In this document: positions 8,969-17,432 of the stretch, piece by piece
Position numbering within the stretch: position 1 is the stretch's first letter
Layout: each line of letters begins with the position of its first letter
NCBI GenBank assembly: GCA_051252005.1
Contig: JBPOEZ010000001.1
Span: 496,001 to 560,000, forward strand
DNA: 64,000 nucleotides
Source: JACOMS01 sp051252005
Lineage (GTDB): Bacteria > Pseudomonadota > Alphaproteobacteria > Caulobacterales > Maricaulaceae
Direction of reading: 5' to 3'
Translations under genes and position numbers: made by a program
The notes under the pieces: model-generated
The model's input: the letters and a program-made list of their open reading frames with translations, nothing else
Told to the model about the DNA's origin: nothing
Database searches by the model: none

Positions 8969-10261
8969 GTGCGGCGCGTCGTTGTCACAGGCTTAGGTAT
9001 TGTCTCTCCCGTTGGCTGCGGAGTCGAAACCGCATGGGCCAACCTTCTCGCTGGTAAATCTGGCGCTAGAAAAATTGACCATTTTGATGTCAGCGATCTG
9101 GGATGCCAGGTCGCTGCTATCGTTCCGCGTGTCGATGGGCGCGGAGGCGGTGGACCTGATGTACCAGGATCGTTTGATCCTGATGCGATTATGGCACCCC
9201 GCGAACAAAAACGTATCGATGATTTTATTCTCTATTCCATTGCGGCTGCCGAAGAAGCGTTACTAGACGCGAAGTGGGCTCCGGCTGAAGACGACCTAGA
9301 CGCGCAAGAACGCGCGGGCGTGTTATTTGGCTCAGGTGTAGGCGGCCTTCAAACCACCTATGATGCCTCTATTACTTTGGCCGAGAAAGGCCCTCGACGC
9401 TTAAGCCCCTTCGTTATTCCGGGCATGCTAATTAACTTGGCATCGGGACATATTTCTATTCGTAACAATCTTAAAGGCCCGAACCACTCGGTTGTGACGG
9501 CCTGCGCAACTGGCGCACACGCCATTGGTGATGCTGCGCGTCTTATCCAGTATGGCGACGCTGACCTTATGGTCGCTGGCGGAGGGGAAGCCTCTGTTTG
9601 CCGTCTCGGTATTGCCGGCTTTGTTGCCTGCCGCGCTATGACCACAGGGTATAATGATCAGCCTGAAAAGGCGTCGAGGCCTTATGATGCTGGCCGTGAT
9701 GGCTTTCTTATGGGCGAAGGTGCTGGCGCAGTTGTTCTCGAAGAGTATGAGCACGCGAAAGCACGCGGCGCGCATATTTATGCCGAAATATCCGGTTACG
9801 GACTGTCCGGCGACTCTCATCATATTACGAGCCCTGCGCCTGATGGCAATGGCGGTTATCGCGCTATGAAAGCGGCGCTGAAAAATTCAGGACTGGATGC
9901 TAGTGAAATCGGCTATGTCAATGCACACGGTACTTCAACGCCAGTAGGTGATGAAATCGAAGTCCGCGCTGTAGAACGCTTGTTTGGCGAGCATTCTGAT
10001 AATATGTGCATGTCGGCTACAAAATCTATGACGGGGCATTTGCTCGGCGCCGCCGGCGCTATTGAAGCGGTCTTTACCGTCCTTGCTCTTCGGGACCAAA
10101 TGGCGCCGCCGACCATTAATCTGGAAAACCCGAACGTCGAAACATCCGTCAATCTCGTACCTCTTAAGGCTAAGCGGATTAAAGCAAAAGCGGCTATGTC
10201 CAATTCTTTTGGGTTTGGCGGTACGAATGCAGCCGTAATTTTTTCAAAGGTGGATGATTAG
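8969..10261 (+). CDS. fabF: 3-oxoacyl-ACP synthase II FabF
   Basis: FabF condenses malonyl-ACP with acyl-ACP. The 430-residue product has the active cysteine in VTACATGAHA (about residue 179), and the two catalytic histidines in NAHGTSTPVGD (about 318) and GHLLGAAGAIE (about 355). The start is a GTG, giving the family N-terminus M-RRVVVTGLGIVSPVG. It follows acpP by 14 bases, the usual acpP-fabF-mltG arrangement. Confidence 0.96.
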   Translation: MRRVVVTGLGIVSPVGCGVETAWANLLAGKSGARKIDHFDVSDLGCQVAAIVPRVDGRGGGGPDVPGSFDPDAIMAPREQKRIDDFILYSIAAAEEALLDAKWAPAEDDLDAQERAGVLFGSGVGGLQTTYDASITLAEKGPRRLSPFVIPGMLINLASGHISIRNNLKGPNHSVVTACATGAHAIGDAARLIQYGDADLMVAGGGEASVCRLGIAGFVACRAMTTGYNDQPEKASRPYDAGRDGFLMGEGAGAVVLEEYEHAKARGAHIYAEISGYGLSGDSHHITSPAPDGNGGYRAMKAALKNSGLDASEIGYVNAHGTSTPVGDEIEVRAVERLFGEHSDNMCMSATKSMTGHLLGAAGAIEAVFTVLALRDQMAPPTINLENPNVETSVNLVPLKAKRIKAKAAMSNSFGFGGTNAAVIFSKVDD

Positions 10262-10266
10262 GCGCG

Positions 10267-11325
10267 ATGGGGAAATCATCGCGCGTGCAATCCTACATAC
10301 CTGGCTCTGATAAAACTCCCGCGCCTCGAAATAAAATGAAAATTGCAATGTTTGTCTTGCTCACATTTCTCGTTGTGATGGCGGGTATGGTTTTCGGTGT
10401 TTATCAGTATCTTGAGAACACTTTCAACGAACAGGGGCCTCTGGAAACAGAAAGCATTTTTACAGTGCCGAGCGGGGCAGGGGTTTCTACGATTGCTGCA
10501 AAGCTAAACGCTGAAGGTTTCATCAATTCGCCCGATATGTTCAAACTTATGATCAAGGTGGAAGGTCAAGATGGCGGACTTAAAGCGGGAGAGTTTGCCG
10601 TGCCCGAAGCCTCTAGTCTTCGCGACATTTATAAAATTCTTACGGACGGCAGGGCGATCCTCTACCCCTTCACCGTCCCTGAAGGCCGCACGAGCGCGCA
10701 AATCATACGCTCTATGAGCGCGGTAGGCACATTGATTGACGACGCGCCTGTTACCCCTGCGGAAGGGACATTGCTTCCCGAGACATACCATACACCCAGA
10801 GGCATGACTCGATCAGATCTTATCAAAAAAATGGCTGATGCGCAGACTGAGTTCATTGACCGTGTCTGGCAATACCGCGCGGATGACTTGCCGATTACAA
10901 CCAAGGCCGAGGCTATTATTTTGGCCTCAGTAGTAGAAAAAGAAACCGGCATCTCTGGCGAACGCGATATGGTGGCTGGTGTATTTACCAACCGACTTAA
11001 CCGCGGGATGCGGCTGGAGTCCGATCCCACAATTATTTACGGCGTGAGCCAAGGTGATCCACTCGGACGCGGTATACGGCAGTCTGAAATTGACCGTAAG
11101 ACAGACTGGAACACTTACAGAATGGACGGCCTTCCCAAGACTCCAATATGCAATCCGGGTAAAGATGCAATTTTGGCTGTTCTGAACCCCGGCAAAACCG
11201 ATGCGATATTTTTTGTGGCTGACGGAACGGGCGGTCATGCCTTTGCGAGTACACTCGCTGGACACAATGCGAATGTAAAAAAATGGCGCGCCATTGAACG
11301 TAAGCGTAAAGCGAACGCTCAATGA
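10267..11325 (+). CDS. mltG: Endolytic murein transglycosylase MltG
   Basis: MltG cleaves nascent glycan strands and is thought to terminate their synthesis. The 352-residue product has a cytoplasmic N-terminus, one membrane helix at about 25-47, a LysM-like subdomain, and the YceG domain. The catalytic glutamate is in ASVVEKETG near residue 224, followed by the family motif FTNRLNRGMRLESDPTIIYG near 240-259. Start and stop nearly abut fabF and overlap the next gene by four bases. Confidence 0.94.
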   Translation: MGKSSRVQSYIPGSDKTPAPRNKMKIAMFVLLTFLVVMAGMVFGVYQYLENTFNEQGPLETESIFTVPSGAGVSTIAAKLNAEGFINSPDMFKLMIKVEGQDGGLKAGEFAVPEASSLRDIYKILTDGRAILYPFTVPEGRTSAQIIRSMSAVGTLIDDAPVTPAEGTLLPETYHTPRGMTRSDLIKKMADAQTEFIDRVWQYRADDLPITTKAEAIILASVVEKETGISGERDMVAGVFTNRLNRGMRLESDPTIIYGVSQGDPLGRGIRQSEIDRKTDWNTYRMDGLPKTPICNPGKDAILAVLNPGKTDAIFFVADGTGGHAFASTLAGHNANVKKWRAIERKRKANAQ

Positions 11326-12191
11326 CATCGTTTTCTGGCATGACAGGCTTTGCTCGGATTGACGGGAATACAGACGATATCGTCTGGGCTTGGGAAGCGC
11401 GCAGCGTAAACGGCAAAGGGCTTGATATAAGGCTACGCGTGCCGTCGGATCTCACAGCCCTTGACGCGCCTATTCGCAAAGCTTTTGTGGCGTATTTCAA
11501 TCGCGGAAATATACAGCTCAGCCTGTCGCTTGCATCGCAAAGCGCAACGTCGGCACATACCATCGATGAAGGCCTGCTTGATGCGCTTGCAGCCATAGCT
11601 GAGAAGCGCGGAGAGCCTTTGCGCCTCGATCAAATGTTGCTAGTTCCCGGCGTTGTTGTCCCTCGCGTGGGCGATAGGCCTAAAGAGGTTCAAGACGCTT
11701 TGGAGGCGGCTATTTTAGCATCTGTTGACGATATAGCGCTCAAGCTTAAAGTATCTCGCGATACCGAAGGAACCGCGCTGAAACCTCTTCTTTTGAGCGC
11801 CATAGAAAAGATAGAAGTTTTAACGAGCCAAGCCGAAAAGATTGCCGCCGAGCACGCCAAAACTCTTCAAGGATCTCTACAGGCCAAGCTCACTGAACTT
11901 TTGGGGCAAAATTTCCCTGAAGAGCGCCTTGTGCAGGAAGCCTCGCTTCTGGCTTTGAAAACCGATGTTCGCGAAGAACTTGACCGCCTTAAAGCTCACT
12001 GCGATCAAGCACGGGATCTATTGTCAAAGGGCAGTCCGGTTGGCCGAAAGCTAGACTTTCTCTGTCAGGAATTTAACCGAGAAACAAATACGCTTTGCGC
12101 CAAATCTGCTGATATTGACTTAACTCGTATTGGCCTAGAGCTTAAAAGCGTTGTCGAACAATTCAGGGAGCAAGCCGCCAATGTCGAATGA
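11322..12191 (+). CDS. yicC: YicC/YloC-family endoribonuclease
   Basis: The 289-residue product matches the YicC family, whose Escherichia coli member has been reported as an endoribonuclease acting on small RNAs. It has the signature N-terminus SFSGMTGFAR and RSVNGKGLDIRLRVP near residues 28-42, and the C-terminal block KLDFLCQEFNRETNTLCAKS near 247-266. It overlaps mltG by four bases and gmk by eleven, a common neighbour set in alphaproteobacteria. Confidence 0.9.
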   Translation: MTSFSGMTGFARIDGNTDDIVWAWEARSVNGKGLDIRLRVPSDLTALDAPIRKAFVAYFNRGNIQLSLSLASQSATSAHTIDEGLLDALAAIAEKRGEPLRLDQMLLVPGVVVPRVGDRPKEVQDALEAAILASVDDIALKLKVSRDTEGTALKPLLLSAIEKIEVLTSQAEKIAAEHAKTLQGSLQAKLTELLGQNFPEERLVQEASLLALKTDVREELDRLKAHCDQARDLLSKGSPVGRKLDFLCQEFNRETNTLCAKSADIDLTRIGLELKSVVEQFREQAANVE

Positions 12192-12831
12192 TTTTTCCGA
12201 TATGAAGTCTCACCGCCGTGGTTTGATGATAGTGTTGTCATCGCCGTCAGGCGCGGGAAAGTCGACTTTGACACGCGCGCTCCTCAAAGAAAACGAGGAC
12301 ATGACTATGTCCGTATCCGCGACGACGCGGCGGGCTAGGCCAGGAGAGGTCGACGGGCAGGATTATGTGTTTGTGGAAAAAGACGAATTTTCCAGTATGA
12401 TTGTTGATCAACAGTTTCTCGAACATGCAAAAGTCTTTGATAATTTTTACGGTACGCCGCGCGGCCCCGTCGAGGCAGCTTTAGAAGACGGGAAAGATGT
12501 CATTTTTGATATTGATTGGCAGGGCGCGCAGCAGCTAACCCAAGCCGCAGCTGATGACCTTGTGAAAATTTTCATCCTGCCGCCTGATATGCGCGAGCTT
12601 GAGAAACGTCTCCGCACTAGGGCGCAAGACAGCGACGCGGTCATCGCCAAGCGCATGTCAAAATCCGAAAATGAAATCAGTCATTGGGCCGAATATGACT
12701 ATGTGATCGTCAATGAAAACATAGAGGCGGCCATGACTGATCTTCGCGCTATCATCGCGGCGGAGCGTATGAGGCGGAAACGTCAATTATGGCTTGGCCC
12801 ATTCGTAAAGTCTTTGATTGACGGCGGCTAG
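12181..12831 (+). CDS. gmk: Guanylate kinase
   Basis: Gmk phosphorylates GMP to GDP. The 216-residue product has the P-loop SSPSGAGKSTL near residues 18-28, the GMP-binding region SATTRRARPGEVDG near 42-55, and DIDWQGAQQL near 110-119. I chose the ATG at 12181 inside the end of the preceding gene. An ATG thirty bases earlier adds ten residues with no family match. Length is normal. Confidence 0.95.
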   Translation: MSNDFSDMKSHRRGLMIVLSSPSGAGKSTLTRALLKENEDMTMSVSATTRRARPGEVDGQDYVFVEKDEFSSMIVDQQFLEHAKVFDNFYGTPRGPVEAALEDGKDVIFDIDWQGAQQLTQAAADDLVKIFILPPDMRELEKRLRTRAQDSDAVIAKRMSKSENEISHWAEYDYVIVNENIEAAMTDLRAIIAAERMRRKRQLWLGPFVKSLIDGG

Positions 12832-12885
12832 CTTAGTTTTTAGCAAAAATTGCGTTGGTGAACAAAATATAGCAGAAACAGGCTT

Positions 12886-13314
12886 ATGTTTACTCAAATT
12901 TTGATCGGTTCCATACTAATTACGGCAACAGTCGCGATCGAAGTGGTGTTTATTCAAGCTGCGATTAGGGTGATTAAACAGCACGGTACTAAGTATATAG
13001 AGAGCCAAAATACTGTTCATCAATTCATAATTTTATCATCTACCACATTGTGGCTACTCGCCGCCCTTAGCCTTTCCATATGGATTTGGGCTCTGGCTTT
13101 CTGGGGACTAGGCGCGTTCCCCGAACTCGAACACGCGCTTTATTTTTCGATGGTTTCGTTTACCACATTGGGGTTTGGTGACCTCACACTTCCGTTGGAT
13201 TGGCGGCTTCTATCAGGCATCATAGCCGCAAACGGGCTTATCATGTTCGGTTTGAATACAGCTTTTTTAATCGAGATCCTTGGCCGGATGCTATTGTCTT
13301 CAGACGACAAATAG
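12886..13314 (+). CDS. Small potassium-type ion channel protein
   Basis: The 142-residue product has about four hydrophobic segments, at 4-26, 47-70, 72-92 and 105-132. A pore-loop filter sequence, TTLGFGD, lies near residue 97 between the last two. TxGxGD is the potassium selectivity filter, so this belongs to the two-transmembrane Ion_trans_2 group with an extra N-terminal part. It lacks a regulatory RCK domain. Ion selectivity is inferred from the filter only. Confidence 0.75.
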   Translation: MFTQILIGSILITATVAIEVVFIQAAIRVIKQHGTKYIESQNTVHQFIILSSTTLWLLAALSLSIWIWALAFWGLGAFPELEHALYFSMVSFTTLGFGDLTLPLDWRLLSGIIAANGLIMFGLNTAFLIEILGRMLLSSDDK

Positions 13315-13323
13315 TGGCTGAAG

Positions 13324-14670
13324 TTACTCCTGTTCTTTCAGCCAGTTCTCAAGCCAGTGAATATTATAGTCACCTTTTTTGAAATCCTCATCGTCTAAAA
13401 GATCTTCGAATAGCGGGATTGTCGTTTGTACGCCTGTAATGACCATTTCGCCAAGGGCACGGCGTAAGCGCAGAAGAGCGCCTTCGCGTGTCTTGCCGTG
13501 AACGATGAGTTTGCCGATCAAGCTGTCATAATGCGGCGGTATTGTGTAGCCCGCATATAAGGCGCTATCGAGACGTGTACTCATGCCGCCTGGAGCGTGA
13601 AAGTCGATGACTTTTCCGGGCGAGGGCGCGAACGTCCGAGGGTGTTCCGCATTGATCCGGCACTCAATGGAGTGACCGCGAAACTGCACATCTTTTTGGG
13701 CGAACGATAGCTTTTCGCCGTTAGCGACGCGAATTTGTTCCCGCACTAGGTCGATGCTTGTGATCTCTTCGGTTACAGGGTGTTCCACTTGCAAACGCGT
13801 GTTCATTTCGATGAAGAAAAACTCACCGTCCTCATACAGGAACTCAATGGTGCCGACGCCGCGATAGCCGATTTTCTTGATAGCCTTGGCGACGATCATG
13901 CCGATCTTGTTGCGTTCTTTTGCTGTGAGTGCCGGCGAGGGGGCCTCTTCGAGAACTTTTTGGTTTCTGCGCTGCAGAGAACAATCCCGTTCGCCAAGGT
14001 GAACAACATTGCCGTGAATGTCGGCAATAATTTGAACTTCAATATGACGCCCACCAGTGAGATAGCGCTCAAGATAAACTTCGCCGTTACCAAAGGCTGC
14101 AATCGCTTCTTGTTGCGCGGCCATAAGGGCTTCGTCGAGGCTTTCAGGTGTCGGTGCAAGGCGCATGCCGCGCCCGCCGCCGCCAGCGGCTGCTTTTACA
14201 AGGAGCGGGAAGCCTACCTTCTTGGCCACTTCGCGGGCGTCTTCGATATTATCCACGCTACCGTCGGAGCCTGGAACAACAGGAATACCTGCAGCGGCCA
14301 CAGTTTTCTTAGCAGAAATTTTGTCGCCCATAATGCGGATATGCTCAGCTGTCGGGCCAATAAAGGCCATATCGTGAGCTTCTACGATTTCAGCGAAACG
14401 GGCGTTTTCAGAGAGGAAGCCGTAGCCAGGATGGACGGCATCTGCGTCCGTGACTTCGCAAGCGGAAATGATCGCCGGAATGTTGAGATAGCTTTCAGCT
14501 GCAGAGGCGGGGCCAATACAGACGCTCTCGTCGGCAAGGCGAACATGCATAGCGTCGCGGTCAGCCTCGGAATGGACGGCCACTGTGGCGATTCCCATTT
14601 CTTTACAGGCGCGGTGAACACGAAGCGCGATTTCGCCTCGGTTAGCAATAAGGATTTTTTTAAACATCAA
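13324..14670 (-). CDS. accC: Acetyl-CoA carboxylase, biotin carboxylase subunit
   Basis: AccC carboxylates biotin on AccB with ATP and bicarbonate, the first half of malonyl-CoA synthesis. The 448-residue product has the IANRGEIA N-terminus, the glycine-rich ATP loop KAAAGGGGRGM near residues 159-169, and the catalytic region MNTRLQVEHPVTE near 289-301. Two adjacent ATG codons are possible starts, and the second (14667) may be the true one. It lies eight bases after accB in the aroQ-accB-accC order typical of alphaproteobacteria. Confidence 0.97.
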   Translation of the reverse strand: MMFKKILIANRGEIALRVHRACKEMGIATVAVHSEADRDAMHVRLADESVCIGPASAAESYLNIPAIISACEVTDADAVHPGYGFLSENARFAEIVEAHDMAFIGPTAEHIRIMGDKISAKKTVAAAGIPVVPGSDGSVDNIEDAREVAKKVGFPLLVKAAAGGGGRGMRLAPTPESLDEALMAAQQEAIAAFGNGEVYLERYLTGGRHIEVQIIADIHGNVVHLGERDCSLQRRNQKVLEEAPSPALTAKERNKIGMIVAKAIKKIGYRGVGTIEFLYEDGEFFFIEMNTRLQVEHPVTEEITSIDLVREQIRVANGEKLSFAQKDVQFRGHSIECRINAEHPRTFAPSPGKVIDFHAPGGMSTRLDSALYAGYTIPPHYDSLIGKLIVHGKTREGALLRLRRALGEMVITGVQTTIPLFEDLLDDEDFKKGDYNIHWLENWLKEQE

Positions 14671-14678
14671 ATAAGAGC

Positions 14679-15167
14679 CTAGACGATGATGAACAGAGCT
14701 TCGCCAAACTCGACGGGCTGTGCGTCTTCAACCAAAATTTCGGAAATTTTACCAGACTTTGGCGCGGTAATAGCATTGAATGTTTTCATGGCTTCTACAA
14801 GCATCACTGTGTCGCCTTCTTTGACACTATCGCCAACTGAGACGAAAGCATCGGCATCTGGGCTAGGGCGAATGTAGGCTGTGCCGACCATCGGCGATTT
14901 AACAGCACCTGGGTGGGAGGCCGCGTCAGACGCCTTTTCAGCGGTGACTGTTTCAATAGAGGGAGCGTGTGCAGGCATTGTTGGCGCTGCCGGAGCTGGC
15001 GCATAAGCGGTAGTCATAACCGCGCTGCTGCCTTTAGAAACCCGTATTTTCAGGTCGCCTTTCTTAAGCTCAATTTCGTTGAGGTCCGTATCGTTGAGAA
15101 TTTCGGCCAGCTCTCTGATAAGCTTGCTTTCGCTTGCTTGGCTACGTGTTGTTGGTTTTCCCGCCAT
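14679..15167 (-). CDS. accB: Biotin carboxyl carrier protein of acetyl-CoA carboxylase
   Basis: AccB carries the biotin that shuttles carboxyl groups. The 162-residue product has a helical N-terminal region, an Ala/Pro-rich linker at about 57-85 and a C-terminal biotinyl domain. The biotin lysine is in LVEAMKTFNAI near residue 127. The alphaproteobacterial EAMKTFN form replaces the more common EAMKMMN. It lies between aroQ and accC. Confidence 0.96.
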   Translation of the reverse strand: MAGKPTTRSQASESKLIRELAEILNDTDLNEIELKKGDLKIRVSKGSSAVMTTAYAPAPAAPTMPAHAPSIETVTAEKASDAASHPGAVKSPMVGTAYIRPSPDADAFVSVGDSVKEGDTVMLVEAMKTFNAITAPKSGKISEILVEDAQPVEFGEALFIIV

Positions 15168-15195
15168 CTGTTTTCCACTTGTGCTGATTTAAAAT

Positions 15196-15630
15196 TTATA
15201 GTCGCTCTATTGCGGCTTCTATTGCCAGATAATAGCTGTTTTCTCCAAAGCCGCTAATAGTCCCTGTTGCGGCCTCTGAAACATATGACCTACGGCGAAA
15301 ACTCTCTCTTGCCGCAGGTTGGGATAAATGCACCTCTATCACCGGAATGTCTAGTGTTTTTAGGGCGTCATAGAGCGCGATTGAGGTGTGCGTGTAGGCG
15401 GCTGGGTTGATGATAAGGGCTGCCGCTTTGCTGCGCGCTTCTTGAATAGCGTCAACAAGCTCGCCTTCAATGTTGGACTGGGTGAATACAATGTCATACC
15501 CGCTGTGGCTCGCTTTCTCGCGGCAAAGCCCCTCAATACCGGATAAGGTTTGCGTTCCATATATCTCAGGCTCCCTTGTCCCCAAAAGATTGAGGTTTGG
15601 CCCGTTAATAATGTATATCGGTTTTGACAT
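15196..15630 (-). CDS. aroQ: Type II 3-dehydroquinate dehydratase
   Basis: AroQ dehydrates 3-dehydroquinate in the shikimate pathway. The 144-residue product has the family blocks INGPNLNLLGTREPEIYG near residues 7-24, INPAAYTHTS near 77-86 and EVHLSQPAARESFRRRSYVS near 102-121. The start at 15630 gives the standard N-terminus, and sixteen further residues could be read upstream without family support. Length is normal for the dodecameric type II enzyme. Confidence 0.95.
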   Translation of the reverse strand: MSKPIYIINGPNLNLLGTREPEIYGTQTLSGIEGLCREKASHSGYDIVFTQSNIEGELVDAIQEARSKAAALIINPAAYTHTSIALYDALKTLDIPVIEVHLSQPAARESFRRRSYVSEAATGTISGFGENSYYLAIEAAIERL

Positions 15631-15734
15631 ATGGGATTCCCTTTCCCATATGGTAACGAGGCGGTAAACGCGAAACAACCCTTTCTTGAGATTTGGTCTA
15701 GGCTGGAGATTTAGGTAGGAAGCGGAGAATAAAG

Positions 15735-15938
15735 TTGCATTTGGTAATCAACGGCGAAGACTATGACGACCTACCTGACGGGCTGACCGTTGCGGGTTTG
15801 ATCGCGCATTTGGGATTGCCAGAGAAGAAAATCGCCATAGAGCGTAACCGCGAGATTGTGCCCAAATCTACCTTTGGGACTGCGGCGCTAGAAAATAATG
15901 ACCGCCTAGAAATCATACATTTTATTGGAGGCGGGTAA
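15735..15938 (+). CDS. thiS: Sulfur carrier protein ThiS
   Basis: ThiS is the ubiquitin-like protein that donates sulfur for the thiazole ring of thiamine. The 67-residue product ends in the required Gly-Gly (HFIGGG). The start codon is TTG, as no ATG or GTG sits at a suitable place. Its stop overlaps the thiG start by one base. I looked for a TPP riboswitch in the roughly 100-bp upstream gap and saw none of its conserved blocks. Confidence 0.9.
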   Translation: MHLVINGEDYDDLPDGLTVAGLIAHLGLPEKKIAIERNREIVPKSTFGTAALENNDRLEIIHFIGGG

Positions 15939-16711
15939 TGCCGACTGACTTACTGACCGTAGCTGGAAGAGACTTTTCATCACGGCTTATCATTGGCACT
16001 GGAAAATACAAGGATTACGCCGAAAATGCGGCCGCTTTGGAAGCCTCAGGCGCTGACATGGTCACGGTAGCCGTTCGGCGTGTAAACGTCAGCAATCCAA
16101 ACGAGCCTATGCTCGTTGATTTTATCGATCCTAAGAAAGTGACATATCTTCCGAATACTGCTGGGTGCTTTACTGGCGAGGACGCGGTGAGAACGCTCCG
16201 TCTTGCGCGGGAAGCAGGGGGGTGGGATTTGGTCAAGCTCGAAGTGCTCTCCGACCCGAAACATCTCTATCCAGATATGGAAGAGACCATGACGGCGGCC
16301 AAGATGCTTATAGATGATGGGTTTGAGGTCATGGTGTATTGCTCTGACGATCCGGTATTCGCTCGCAAACTCGAAGATTTAGGCTGCGCGGCGATCATGC
16401 CGCTTGGCGCGCCGATCGGTTCTGGCCTTGGGATTCAAAACCCAGTCAACATCCGCCTGATCGTCGAGCAATCCTCTGTGCCGGTGATTGTCGACGCGGG
16501 AGTCGGCACAGCGTCAGATGCCACGGTGGCAATGGAGCTGGGCTGCGACGGCGTCCTTATGAATACGGCCATCGCGGGGGCTAAAGACCCGATCCTAATG
16601 GCGTCGGCCATGAAACACGCGGTCATCGCCGGACGGCAAGCGTATCTGGCGGGCCGCATGCCCCGCAAAAAATACGCTGATCCAAGCTCGCCATTAGCTG
16701 GGTTGATTTAG
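15938..16711 (+). CDS. thiG: Thiazole synthase ThiG
   Basis: ThiG forms the thiazole phosphate from deoxyxylulose phosphate, dehydroglycine and ThiS thiocarboxylate. The 257-residue product has SRLIIGTGKYKD near residues 15-26, the Schiff-base lysine in DLVKLEVL near 99, and the phosphate-binding DAGVGTASDA near 186-195. Translation is probably coupled to thiS. The other thiamine genes are not in this window. Confidence 0.96.
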   Translation: MPTDLLTVAGRDFSSRLIIGTGKYKDYAENAAALEASGADMVTVAVRRVNVSNPNEPMLVDFIDPKKVTYLPNTAGCFTGEDAVRTLRLAREAGGWDLVKLEVLSDPKHLYPDMEETMTAAKMLIDDGFEVMVYCSDDPVFARKLEDLGCAAIMPLGAPIGSGLGIQNPVNIRLIVEQSSVPVIVDAGVGTASDATVAMELGCDGVLMNTAIAGAKDPILMASAMKHAVIAGRQAYLAGRMPRKKYADPSSPLAGLI

Positions 16712-16731
16712 CTTTCGTTGATTAATCGGCG

Positions 16732-17256
16732 CTAATCTAAGGCCTTCACCATAGTGCAAAGCGGGACGGGGACGGGGCCGTTAGTGTCTTCCCACTCACT
16801 TTCTATTGTGTAGCCGCATTTTTTATAGAACGGCACGCCTGCCATGGTCGCGGCCATTTCCAAAGCTTTGAAGCTTTCATTGCGGGCGGCGGTTTCTCCG
16901 GCGTCCAAGATCATGCGGCCTATGCCGCGTTTCGTGTGATCCGGGTGCGTGTACATGGCGCGAATGCGTGCGCGATCTTGCTTAGGGTCAAGCAAATTTG
17001 CATTGCGTCCGGCGCTGTGATTGCCGCCATATAATGTAGCGCGACGTGACCAACCTCCGCAACCGACTAGTGTTTCTTCGTCCCAAACACAAAAGTATGT
17101 TCCGTCATCAATGAGTTGGGTGTCGAGGCCCATAGCTGCAAATGAGGCTTCAATTTGAATGTTTGTGAGGTAATCTTTTTGCAATTCGCGTATGGATAAC
17201 TCCATTAAATGCTTGATTTTGCTTATGTCGACGGGCTCAGCAATCTTAATATTCAT
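16732..17256 (-). CDS. GNAT-family acetyltransferase
   Basis: The 174-residue product has a GNAT fold pattern with the acetyl-CoA motif RAMYTHPDHTKRGIGRMIL near residues 99-117 (R/Q-x-x-G-x-G/A). A C-terminal FYKKCGY segment near 146-152 is typical of the family. The substrate cannot be told from sequence. It is convergent with thiG and has a 176-bp divergent gap to the TonB-dependent receptor. Confidence 0.8.
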   Translation of the reverse strand: MNIKIAEPVDISKIKHLMELSIRELQKDYLTNIQIEASFAAMGLDTQLIDDGTYFCVWDEETLVGCGGWSRRATLYGGNHSAGRNANLLDPKQDRARIRAMYTHPDHTKRGIGRMILDAGETAARNESFKALEMAATMAGVPFYKKCGYTIESEWEDTNGPVPVPLCTMVKALD

Positions 17257-17432
17257 GATTTCATCCTGATTTATGTCGTTTTTTTCATCAAAACCGCTCG
17301 TAACGCAAGAAATTGTGACAGAATTGCAACAAATTTTATTATTCGAGATGCGAGTTAGTCTCGCTCATTGAGATTTAGTTGAAAGTTCAGTAATGTTTGT
17401 GGGCAAATAAAAACAACCTATAGGGATAATGA

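Noticed and set aside
13780..14682. 300-codon plus-strand frame opposite accC
   Set aside because: It is antisense to a well-conserved enzyme gene and has no family features. It is a shadow of accC codon use.
15631..15734. Possible TPP riboswitch before thiS
   Set aside because: None of the conserved thi-box blocks (such as CTGAGA or ACCTGATCTGG) is present in either orientation.
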